Position numbers and translations under genes: made by a program. Positions 14,883 through 21,857 of a stretch of DNA of 42,320 nt are shown in pieces. The notes under the pieces are model-generated. The model was not told where the DNA came from and did not search any database. It worked only from the letters and a program-made list of their open reading frames with translations. Position 1 is the first letter of the stretch. Each line of letters opens with the position of its first letter. The DNA is from Pararhodobacter oceanensis (lineage in GTDB: Bacteria > Pseudomonadota > Alphaproteobacteria > Rhodobacterales > Rhodobacteraceae), in NCBI RefSeq assembly GCF_003076755.1, contig NZ_QDKM01000014.1, forward strand, positions 1-42,320, in the 5' to 3' direction.

Positions 14883-15534
14883 AAACAGCCTCCGCGAATG
14901 CTTGGGCGTTGATCAACGCCTTATCCACTTTTCCGCCTGTCATCATCTCAGGGTCGTTCATCATCGCGGTCAGATCGCCGCCATAGGCAAACAATTCCGA
15001 GAATGCCGCGCGTGCTACCAAGGATGGCTCGATCACGTCGATCCCAGCTCCTCTGAGCTGTTCCTCCAATTCCTTTTGGACGCGGCTTTTGACTGCAGCG
15101 CTGGTTTTGGTCAAAACCACGGCATGTCGGATCGAACGTCCGAGCGCCTCTTCTTCCTCTCGCACCAATGCCAGGGCTTCGGAACCGATCTCTGCGTCGA
15201 GAGCGGTCGGCTGCATCGGAACAATAACCAAGTCGGCTTGTGAAATCGCACGGCTGACCAGCTGTGATGCGACGCCTTCCAAGTCCACAATGACGATCTT
15301 GCCGTCGCCATCAGCACTCCGAATAGTGGGAACGATCTCTGAACGGCCGATCTCGCTCTTGAGCGTCACGCCAGCGGGCAATCCATGTGAAGCCCATCTG
15401 GTCAGAGATTTGTTCGGGTCGCAGTCCAACACTGTGACATCCGCTCTCATGCGCGCGAATTCTGACGCAAGCAGTACGGCGCATGTGGATTTGCCGACCC
15501 CCCCTTTTGGGCTTGCCATGACGATGACGGGCAT
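14866..15534 (-). CDS. parA: ParA-family partition ATPase
   Basis: A 222-residue P-loop ATPase with the deviant Walker A motif KGGVGKST at residues 10-17, 'VTVLDCDPNKSLTRW' as the A' motif, and 'KIVIVDLEG' as Walker B. Lacking an N-terminal DNA-binding domain, it belongs to the short (type Ib) ParA class, which moves plasmid copies over the nucleoid with a small partner protein. The start at 15534 has AGGA seven bases upstream. It is followed by the overlapping small partition gene, and its promoter region contains the 18-bp repeat array. Confidence 0.92.
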   Translation of the reverse strand: MPVIVMASPKGGVGKSTCAVLLASEFARMRADVTVLDCDPNKSLTRWASHGLPAGVTLKSEIGRSEIVPTIRSADGDGKIVIVDLEGVASQLVSRAISQADLVIVPMQPTALDAEIGSEALALVREEEEALGRSIRHAVVLTKTSAAVKSRVQKELEEQLRGAGIDVIEPSLVARAAFSELFAYGGDLTAMMNDPEMMTGGKVDKALINAQAFAEAVYERLK

Positions 15535-15558
15535 TGCTCGATCCTGCTAGTTTTATGT

Positions 15559-15648
15559 TACCGGATTTATATCTCTTACCAGAAAAAATTCCAATACCTG
15601 AATTTAATCTATAACCGGTTTTATTTCGCATACCGGTTTTTAATCTCA
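15559..15648. repeat. five 18-bp tandem repeats: candidate centromere (parS) and parA operator
   Basis: ACC(G/A/T)G cores begin at 15560, 15578, 15596, 15614 and 15632, an exact 18-bp period. The consensus unit is close to TACCGGATTTTAATCTCT, strongest in the first, fourth and fifth copies. The array fills the gap between repA and parA. A phased direct-repeat array ahead of a type Ib parA is the typical position of the centromere bound by a ribbon-helix-helix partner, which also represses the operon. Confidence 0.75.
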
Positions 15649-16680
15649 TGGCCTCCCGCGTTTCTCAAACCACTTCCGGCAAAACCCGACAAAAGCTCGA
15701 TCAGCATTGCGAGGGGGCTCTACGCACCAGCTGCGCCATTCCTGTTCAAGAAAACGTACATCCCATCCAGGAGCAGCATGGCGCGCTTCTTCGTAGGTAT
15801 CGGACTGCAAAGGCGGAATGCTGCCCTCTACGATCGAAGTAGGTGACATCGTGCCACGATTGGTGAAAACCACCATGTCGGCTTCATCCTCGAAGGTGAC
15901 GTGGTAGTCCGGCAAGTGGTCATGCTCTACAAGCTGCCGGATCATCTGCCGGAAGCGCTTCTGAGGGCTTTGAGAACCAGTCTTGAGAAGCAGTTTAGCC
16001 AGTGTGATGCGCCAGTATTTCTGTTGGCCACAGTGTTTACGAGCAATTTCATACACCCGCCGTTCAATGGGCTTGCGCAGACGGAAGTAGTCCTTATGCA
16101 GAGTCAGAACTTCTTCGTTGCGTATCGCGTTAAAGACCCAATCCGACAGCTTCACCTCACACCAGAGCAGACGACCATCGAGACCATGCTTGCGGCGGAT
16201 TGAGGAAGCGTCGATCAGGCCGAACCCATCGACCTGTTCTTCGTCCCCGGTCACAATGTTCGTCCTGATACGGGTTCCTTCAAGACGGTCCAGGGCATCG
16301 AGAAGGGACTGATACTCTCGGCCACTTGTACCGCGATTTGTGAAGATAAGCAGCTCTCTGGAATTGATCCGAACACGGGGCGAAACTGGAAGGCCCTCTT
16401 TCAGTTTCGCCATGATCTGGCTAATGCAGTAGATCAAAATATCTTTGTCGTAGATCGTTGCGAGACCCTTCACACTAGGCGTGATCTGCAGCCACTTATT
16501 GCCATTCTCGTATCGCTTGATCGTCGTTTCCGGCTTCTTTGAAAGCGAGTAGAACGGATGCTCCATATGTTGCATCACGTCCTTCAACACAGCGTCAGCC
16601 ACATCGCAGATGAAGAGGTCATGCTGCGGGTGACGATCCGGGAGGAGCGGGGCGAGGGCGTTCGTGTTATCAGTTACCAT
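15646..16680 (-). CDS. repA: plasmid replication initiator RepA (RPA family)
   Basis: A 344-residue initiator of the alphaproteobacterial 'replication initiator protein A' type. Recognisable stretches include 'FYSLSKKPETTIKRYENG', 'WLQITPSVKGLATIYDKDILIY' (in pieces) and 'FTNRGTSGREYQSLLDALDRLEGTRI', which form the first winged-helix domain, and 'YFRLRKPIERRVYEIARKHCG', which leads into the second. RepA binds iterons to melt the origin. The start at 16680 lies inside an iteron: the first one (16661-16678) encodes residues 2-7, so initiator binding would cover its own start codon. It is the upstream neighbour of parA on the same strand. Confidence 0.92.
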   Translation of the reverse strand: MVTDNTNALAPLLPDRHPQHDLFICDVADAVLKDVMQHMEHPFYSLSKKPETTIKRYENGNKWLQITPSVKGLATIYDKDILIYCISQIMAKLKEGLPVSPRVRINSRELLIFTNRGTSGREYQSLLDALDRLEGTRIRTNIVTGDEEQVDGFGLIDASSIRRKHGLDGRLLWCEVKLSDWVFNAIRNEEVLTLHKDYFRLRKPIERRVYEIARKHCGQQKYWRITLAKLLLKTGSQSPQKRFRQMIRQLVEHDHLPDYHVTFEDEADMVVFTNRGTMSPTSIVEGSIPPLQSDTYEEARHAAPGWDVRFLEQEWRSWCVEPPRNADRAFVGFCRKWFEKRGRP

Positions 16681-16778
16681 GGGCCCACATTCGTGGTTTT
16701 AGTTACCACAGTCAAGATTCGTGTTATCAGTTACCCAAAGCAGGATTTCAGTTACCAAGATTCGTGTTATCAGTTACC
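16661..16778. repeat. iteron array, probable replication origin (oriV)
   Basis: Three perfect copies of the 18-mer TTCGTGTTATCAGTTACC lie at 16661-16678, 16718-16735 and 16761-16778. Two variants lie at 16690-16707 and about 16740-16756. Start-to-start spacing is 29, 28, about 21 and 22 bp. The array directly precedes repA and overlaps its first codons. It is followed by an AT-rich stretch (16779-16870) that could be the melting region. Confidence 0.85.
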
Positions 16779-16905
16779 GAGGATTAGAAGAAGTCATTAA
16801 ATTTCAAACGACTAAGAGTAATCTTCTCACCCGTAACACAGATTCTAACACATATATAACACCCAGCCTGTCAAGTTGAGACAGTCACTGACAGCACTTC
16901 ACCCA
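16779..16905. other. AT-rich stretch beside the iterons
   Basis: This short AT-rich segment contains 'acacatatataacac'. It has no gene. It lies between the iterons and a plasmid membrane-protein gene and fits a DNA-unwinding element of the origin. Confidence 0.4.
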
Positions 16906-17454
16906 TCACCTCTGATAGAACACACACGCATCAACACCCGTGGTTGTCGTCGTCCAGGACGCTCCAAGAACAGCGCATGTGGCCGCGTTGTTGGCCAAGA
17001 AACGAGGAAGCGTCACCGTCAGCACCAAAGCCAGAACCACTGCACCCAGACCAAACCAGGGCAGGCGGCTTTTGAGGCGCTCCGCTTTCTGTTCGCGTTC
17101 GAACACCTCTCGATAGGCTTTGGACCTGTCATCTTCAGATTTGGCCAAGGCCACGATGGTTTTTTCTGTCTGGACGCCAAGGTGTCTGACAATCTCGGTC
17201 ATCGCGTCTGCGGTTGCCCCAAGGTGGCTGTTGAGGGTCTGACCCAGAAGATCCCCGTAATTTTTCGGATTGGTCTGGTCACGTGCGGCGAAGGCCGCGA
17301 TCCGCGCTTCCGTCGCAACCTTGATCTGCTTGTCCGCCACGGCGGTCAGATCGTCGATCCTGTCGGACATGCTGGCGACAGCCGTTGCCATCAGATCGAG
17401 CGTTTCGCGCAGATCATCGTCGGAGAGAGCAGGGGGGTCGGGTTGGTCTGGCAT
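16906..17454 (-). CDS. DUF6118-like plasmid protein with one membrane helix
   Basis: A 182-residue protein. Residues 10-60 are acidic and helical, 60-130 look like a coiled coil with many Ala, Lys and Glu, and one hydrophobic helix spans about 131-152 ('LPWFGLGAVVLALVLTVTLP'). A short C-terminal tail with two Cys follows. It lies 18 bp after traG in the same orientation. Proteins of this make-up (DUF6118) are commonly found beside traG on alphaproteobacterial mobilizable plasmids, but their role in transfer is not established. Confidence 0.65.
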   Translation of the reverse strand: MPDQPDPPALSDDDLRETLDLMATAVASMSDRIDDLTAVADKQIKVATEARIAAFAARDQTNPKNYGDLLGQTLNSHLGATADAMTEIVRHLGVQTEKTIVALAKSEDDRSKAYREVFEREQKAERLKSRLPWFGLGAVVLALVLTVTLPRFLANNAATCAVLGASWTTTTTGVDACVFYQR

Positions 17455-17472
17455 CGGGAGGCGTCCTTCGGA

Positions 17473-19146
17473 TTACTGGTCCTGCGGGACGAACAGCCCC
17501 TTGAACTCGGGATCGGTGTAGTAGCGCAGCTTTTGGGCCACGGCGGTGGCTTGCCCCTGCACGCGCAGGAGCTGGTTTTCCGGGCGGAGCTGCATGATTT
17601 CATCTGGGGTCAGCAGATCGCGGCCCGTGAGGTTGTTGCTGAAGCTGGGGCCGTCACCGGGCTTGAAGCTGTCGGTTTGGAACCCGGCAGTTTCCTGACC
17701 CATCATCTGGCTCAACCACTTGGCCGTCTCGAAGTCATTGACCCCGAAGACCTGCTGCACCCCGGCATTGGCAATGAAGGTGCCCGCGCGTTCGCCGTAG
17801 AGGTCCTTGAGCTGGCTCATATCCTGTAGGATCGGCCAGAGCTGTAGCCCATAGCCCGCCATCAGCCCCATGGCGCGCTCCACGGCCTCCAGGCGGCCCA
17901 GGGCGGCAAACTCGTCCAGGAGGAACAGCGTGGGCGTCTTAAGGCGCTGTATGCCCCCCTGAGCGCCTGCAGGGTCGCTCTGGGGCCTCACGGACGCTTC
18001 TGCGTCCCGTGCGATGTCCTGGAGGGCCTGAGAGACCAGAAGGCGCAGCCAGCGGCTGTAGGCGTCCATCCGGTTCGGTGGCAGCACCAGAAACACCGAA
18101 GCGATCCGGTGGCGCAGATCGGAGAAGTGGAAATCCGACTGCGAAAGAACCCTGGCAATACGCGGGCTGTCCAGGAAATGCGTGTGGCGCTGCGCGTTCG
18201 ACAGCACCGAGGCGGCTTCGCGATCCGCCTTGCCGAGGAAGCGGTTGGCGGCGCGGGCAATCAGCCCGCCCGCCGCATCGCTGTCCTGCATCAGCTCCAG
18301 CAGCGCGCGCAGCTTTTCCGGGGGCAGGGCGAGATATTCCCGGACGGTGGCAAGCGTCCGGCGGTTGCGGTCCTCGTGGCAGACGCAGAACATGATCAGC
18401 CCGCCGAGGATGGCCTTGGCCTCCTCGTTCCAGTGTGCTTCCGTCACCTGTCCCGGCGGGTCCATGACCAGCGCCTCTGTCAGGGAGGCCGCATCCTCGC
18501 CCAGATCGAGGCTGTCCGGTGCCAGCCGGTCGAGCGGGTTGTAGGCAGCAGACGGCATCCCGGAGACCTCAAACGGATCGAGGACGTGGACCGTTCCGAA
18601 CCGCCGCCGGGCTTCCCCGGCGATACGGGCGTTCTCGCCCTTGGGGTCGATGACCAGCACCGAGCGTTCCGCCGCCAGCAAGTTCGGGATGACGGTGCCG
18701 ACACCTTTCCCGGCCCGTGTCGGGGCGAGGGTGATCAGATGGGCGGGGCCGTCATAGTGCAGCAGTCGTCCGGTGTGCGGGTTGCGCCCGATCAGAAGGC
18801 CGTCTTCCCGCTGGAGCTTCTTCAGCTCCTTGCGGTTGGCGAAGCGGGCGGAGCCGTGGCTGTCGCCGGTCAGCCCGAAGAAGGCATCGGCCCCGGAGGC
18901 CATGCGCCAGTACTGGAACCCGAAGACAACGCCTATGAGCATGAACGGCCCAAAGACCAGCCACTGCCATGCGCTTTCGCCGGGCGGTTGGTCGAAGAAG
19001 GCGAAGACGAACGGCGTGGCGACAAGTGCCCCGATCATCGCGCCGAACAGGACAGCGCCGATCATCCAGCCCAGTAGGATGGGCGTGAAGATCAATCGAC
19101 CGAAGAGCCGGAACAGCCCTCCGAAGACAAGCATCACGCCCCGCAT
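17473..19146 (-). CDS. traG: TraG/VirD4-type coupling protein
   Basis: A 557-residue type IV coupling protein. Two hydrophobic segments (about 14-50 and 62-80) anchor it in the inner membrane. Walker A is 'APTRAGKGVG' at 141-150, followed by 'VLVIDPKGENARIAGEARR', and Walker B is 'LFLLDEFAALG' further on. It brings the relaxase-DNA complex to a type IV secretion channel. The start codon overlaps the traD stop (TGATG). No VirB-type channel genes occur in the window, so transfer needs a helper element. It is somewhat shorter than Ti-type TraG, as usual for mobilizable plasmids. Confidence 0.93.
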   Translation of the reverse strand: MRGVMLVFGGLFRLFGRLIFTPILLGWMIGAVLFGAMIGALVATPFVFAFFDQPPGESAWQWLVFGPFMLIGVVFGFQYWRMASGADAFFGLTGDSHGSARFANRKELKKLQREDGLLIGRNPHTGRLLHYDGPAHLITLAPTRAGKGVGTVIPNLLAAERSVLVIDPKGENARIAGEARRRFGTVHVLDPFEVSGMPSAAYNPLDRLAPDSLDLGEDAASLTEALVMDPPGQVTEAHWNEEAKAILGGLIMFCVCHEDRNRRTLATVREYLALPPEKLRALLELMQDSDAAGGLIARAANRFLGKADREAASVLSNAQRHTHFLDSPRIARVLSQSDFHFSDLRHRIASVFLVLPPNRMDAYSRWLRLLVSQALQDIARDAEASVRPQSDPAGAQGGIQRLKTPTLFLLDEFAALGRLEAVERAMGLMAGYGLQLWPILQDMSQLKDLYGERAGTFIANAGVQQVFGVNDFETAKWLSQMMGQETAGFQTDSFKPGDGPSFSNNLTGRDLLTPDEIMQLRPENQLLRVQGQATAVAQKLRYYTDPEFKGLFVPQDQ

Positions 19147-19457
19147 CAGGACGATGTGTCCGGATCAGAGCTGGATGGGGCAGGGGAGGGCATGTTCCAG
19201 TCGGCGAAGGCCTTGCGATCCTGTTCGCGGGGCAGGTTGCGGATCAGCCGGTCGAGCATCGCGGCAGCCCCGGAATCCCGTTCCGCCAGATCGAGGAGCG
19301 CACCGCCCAGGATCACCTTACGCCGCGTGTCGAGTTTGCGCTGTCTGGTACTTTCCCTGTTCTTCAGCGCTTGGAGCCGGGCCTTGGCCTGGGCATATCG
19401 TTTCTCGGCGCGCTCAAGTTCTGTTTCTGCCAAATCTCTACCCTCGCCACCAAACAT
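19146..19457 (-). CDS. traD: TraD-like conjugal transfer accessory protein
   Basis: A 103-residue, highly charged protein. 'TRQRKLDTRRKVILGGALLDLAERDS' (in parts, about residues 36-62) is the signature of the small TraD/MobC-like proteins encoded ahead of traG in rhizobial and rhodobacterial plasmids. These bind near oriT and help the relaxase. Its N-terminal half is a predicted coiled coil. The stop codon overlaps the traG start. The oriT core lies about 65 bp upstream of its start codon. Confidence 0.78.
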   Translation of the reverse strand: MFGGEGRDLAETELERAEKRYAQAKARLQALKNRESTRQRKLDTRRKVILGGALLDLAERDSGAAAMLDRLIRNLPREQDRKAFADWNMPSPAPSSSDPDTSS

Positions 19458-19522
19458 TCTTGTGGTTGAAGTTGTTCTTGCCAGATCAACCGATAGCGCT
19501 TACCCGTAGGCCTGTAAAGGAC

Positions 19523-19539
19523 AAGGGCGCACTTATGCA
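19523..19539 (-). other. oriT core (MOBQ/RSF1010-Ti type nick region)
   Basis: On the minus strand the sequence reads TGCATAAGTGCGCCCTT, which contains the core of Q-type nick sites (TAAGTGCGCCCT, cleaved near GCG/CCCT in RSF1010-like plasmids). It lies between divergent traD-traG and the MOBQ-type relaxase gene, the same layout as the traCDG-oriT-traA region of Ti plasmids. The usual inverted repeat next to the nick is not obvious. Confidence 0.72.
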
Positions 19540-20076
19540 AACTCTTCACCTGCGGTTCCGAGATTTGCGTGCGATCTCTCTGGAGCAAAGCCCCGGCCGA
19601 TGGCCATCCCCTTCGCTGCGTGCCGCCGCGACATGGAAGGGCGCGCTGCCCCTTCCAAACCATCCCAGCCCAACCTCAGCGGTTGGATCGCGTCCCGCCC
19701 GATGCCCCACGGTGGGGGTCGGTCTGCCGCTGGCGTCTCCCTTGCGGGAGGTTCGTGTCGGTGCGAACGCGCACCCCGGCAAACCTGACGGTGCCGACAC
19801 GAACCGGGTTTGCCCCCAGCAAACCGCCAGTGATCTGTCCCCATATCCCGCCCCCCATGAGGCTGGGGATCTGGGGGCAGATCACTGGCAAGCCCGCGCG
19901 TCGGAGAGCTGTTGGCTCGCCTCAAGCGGGCTGTCTTTTCCAGTCGTACCGCGCCGGGGCAGGGCGCGATCCATCGGGGAAAAGACGGCTCACCCGGTGG
20001 CCCATGTCGGGGCCTGGGCCGGGGTCAGCAGCGGCGCGCGTCGGTATCGTCTGCATCAGAGGGCGGGGTAGTCAGC
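19540..20076. repeat. mobA leader with a cluster of long inverted repeats
   Basis: No gene is supported here. Inverted repeats are dense: GGTTCGTGTCGG (19750-19761) with CCGACACGAACC (19794-19805); GGCAAACC (19778-19785) with GGTTTGCC (19807-19814); GCCAGTGATCTG (19826-19837) with CAGATCACTGGC (19878-19889). The first two overlap, so the corresponding hairpins exclude each other. The region precedes the relaxase gene and adjoins oriT; a role in relaxosome assembly or control of mobA is inferred only. Confidence 0.6.
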
Positions 20077-21363
20077 ATGGCCAGCTACCACCTCTCCGTA
20101 AAGACGATCAAACGCAGCGCCGGGCGCTCCGCCACGGCGGCGGCAGCCTACCGTGTCGGGGAGCGCATTGAGTGCCAGCGCGAAGGCCGTGTCCACGATT
20201 ACACCCGCAAGCAGGGCATCGAGGAGACCTTCATACTGACCCCGAAGGACGCCCCCGACTGGGCCTCGGACCGGTCCCGCCTCTGGAACGAGGCCGAGGC
20301 CAGCGAGACTCGCCGCAACTCCGTCACCGCCCGCGAATGGGAGCTGGCCCTGCCCTCCGAGATCAGCGCCGAGGCCCGGTCGCAGATCACCCGCGACTTT
20401 GCCCAGGAGCTGGTCAGCCGCTACGGTGTGGCCGTCGATGTTGCGATCCATGCGCCCCACCGCGAAGGCGATCAGCGCAACCACCATGCCCACGTCCTGA
20501 CTTCCACCCGCAAGCTGGAAGCCGGGGGCTTCACCACCAAAACCCGCGTGCTTGATTCCGCCAAGACCGGCGGTGTCGAGATCGAGCAGATGCGCGGCCT
20601 CTGGGCCGAGTTGCAGAACCGCGCGCTGGAGCGTGTCGGGGAGGTCGAGCGCGTCGATCACCGGTCGCTTGAGAAGCAGCGCGAGACGGCGCTGGATCGT
20701 GGTGACAAGCTGACGGCCGAGGAGCTGGATCGCGACCCCGAGCTGAAGCTGGGGCCAGCGGCTAATTCCATGGAGCGGCGCGCGAAAGCTGTGGCTGAGC
20801 GTCAGGGCCGGGAATACGTCCCCGTTACCGAGCGCGGGGCCGTGGTCCATGCCGCCCGCCAGGCCCGCGCCGCTTTCCGCGAAATGCGTGAGCGGCTGGA
20901 TATTGCGCGGGAGACTTACGGCATCGAGCGCGAGGCGGGGCAGGGCCGCGTCTCTGCCGGTCTGGCCGCACTCAGGGCCGCGACTGCGAAAGATCGCGAC
21001 GGACGCACATCGGACGATATCCGGGAGCGGTTGTCGCAGGTTGTGGGCCGGTCGCGGGACCAGGACGACACGCCGAAGCCGGAAGGCCGCAATTATGCGC
21101 GCGAGCGCCTGAAGGCGATCATGGAGAAAGACGCCGGTCGCGATGGCCAAGCGGCGGTTCACAAGCTGGACGGGTACAGCGAAAATGACCTTGGCGAAGA
21201 CACAAGCCGCGAGGCGCGCAAGCCGTCCGTCAACGAGCGGCTGAAGGATGTGCTGAACAAACCGCGCGAGCGGCTAGAAATTGAGGACGAGCGCGACCAG
21301 GAGAAGGATCAGGAGGTCGAGAAGGATAGGGACATCGACCGTGATCCAGGTCTCAGTCACTGA
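20077..21363 (+). CDS. mobA: MobA/MobL-family relaxase (MOBQ)
   Basis: A 428-residue relaxase. 'ASYHLSVKTIKRSAGRSATAAAAYR' opens the fold with the likely catalytic tyrosine near residue 25, and 'HREGDQRNHHAHVLTSTR' supplies the histidine triad (HUH-type) for the metal site. These are hallmarks of MOBQ (MobA/MobL, TraA N-terminal) relaxases. It lacks the helicase part of full TraA. The C-terminal 200 residues are highly charged and helical. The start at 20077 has GGGCGGGG upstream; an in-frame extension to 19912 would read through the inverted-repeat leader. It is divergent from traD-traG across the oriT core. Confidence 0.9.
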   Translation: MASYHLSVKTIKRSAGRSATAAAAYRVGERIECQREGRVHDYTRKQGIEETFILTPKDAPDWASDRSRLWNEAEASETRRNSVTAREWELALPSEISAEARSQITRDFAQELVSRYGVAVDVAIHAPHREGDQRNHHAHVLTSTRKLEAGGFTTKTRVLDSAKTGGVEIEQMRGLWAELQNRALERVGEVERVDHRSLEKQRETALDRGDKLTAEELDRDPELKLGPAANSMERRAKAVAERQGREYVPVTERGAVVHAARQARAAFREMRERLDIARETYGIEREAGQGRVSAGLAALRAATAKDRDGRTSDDIRERLSQVVGRSRDQDDTPKPEGRNYARERLKAIMEKDAGRDGQAAVHKLDGYSENDLGEDTSREARKPSVNERLKDVLNKPRERLEIEDERDQEKDQEVEKDRDIDRDPGLSH

Positions 21364-21691
21364 CGAGGCGATGAGAGGTCGTTTCCCCATTCTTCATGGG
21401 AATGCTCGCCTGAGAGAACCCGACACCAACAAGGAATGAAATCACGCCGGTTGCCGTCTTGAATTCGCGCACCCTGATCGCATTCTGCGTCACTCGCGTT
21501 CTGGCAGTGACAAGGATTTTCTCCTGCCCATCACTCCCAACCGTCCGCATGATCCACAGGCCGTACCAGCTTGGTCCCTTGCGTTCAGGATCGGCTTTGC
21601 ACAGCACTTCGACCGTGTGTCCCTCCTGAGCAAGTCCCCGAAGGCCTTGTTCGGTGGTGACGTTTAGTTCGAGGTCAATCGTCTGGTTCAT
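21353..21691 (-). CDS. hypothetical protein convergent with mobA
   Basis: A 112-residue protein, start taken at 21691 ('MNQTIDLELNVTTEQGLRGL'); a longer frame reaches 21751. It overlaps the 3' end of mobA by 11 bp tail to tail. The sequence looks like a small beta-rich domain ('GPSWYGLWIMRTVGSDGQEKILVTARTR'). No family is recognised. The position and length are compatible with a conserved plasmid protein, but no clear ribosome site is seen at either start. Confidence 0.5.
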   Translation of the reverse strand: MNQTIDLELNVTTEQGLRGLAQEGHTVEVLCKADPERKGPSWYGLWIMRTVGSDGQEKILVTARTRVTQNAIRVREFKTATGVISFLVGVGFSQASIPMKNGETTSHRLVSD

Positions 21692-21857
21692 CGCGCATAC
21701 CAACAGAAACAATGATGGTCGTCTTGTGCCTGAATCTAACGAAGGCATCAATCGTATATTATCGATGTAGATATGGCTCGATAGAGTTCAGTGATCCCGG
21801 CAGTGCGCCGGTATCGCTTTGAGCGATAGACAGGACAGGTGATCGACGGGCTGACGC
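21692..21857. other. short non-coding gap ending in the 9-bp IS flank
   Basis: No gene is seen. It contains small dyads such as ATCGATGT/atatcgat-like segments near 21750-21765. Positions 21849-21857 are the 9-mer shared with 128-136. Confidence 0.6.

Noticed and set aside
15559-16778. Possible CRISPR arrays in the two repeat clusters
   Set aside because: The repeats are 18 bp with no unique spacers of constant 30-40 bp length, no leader and no cas genes; partition repeats and iterons next to parA and repA explain them.
18109-19077. 322-codon plus-strand frame opposite traG
   Set aside because: It is a shadow of the coupling-protein gene, whose motifs are unambiguous on the other strand.
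20056-21162. 368-codon minus-strand frame opposite mobA
   Set aside because: It mirrors the relaxase codons. There is no start signal and no recognisable domain.
128-21857. Reading the two IS256 copies as an ordinary composite transposon
   Set aside because: In a composite transposon the duplicated target lies outside both copies. Here the 9-mer lies on the inner sides and the outer right flank differs, which fits plasmid cointegration instead.
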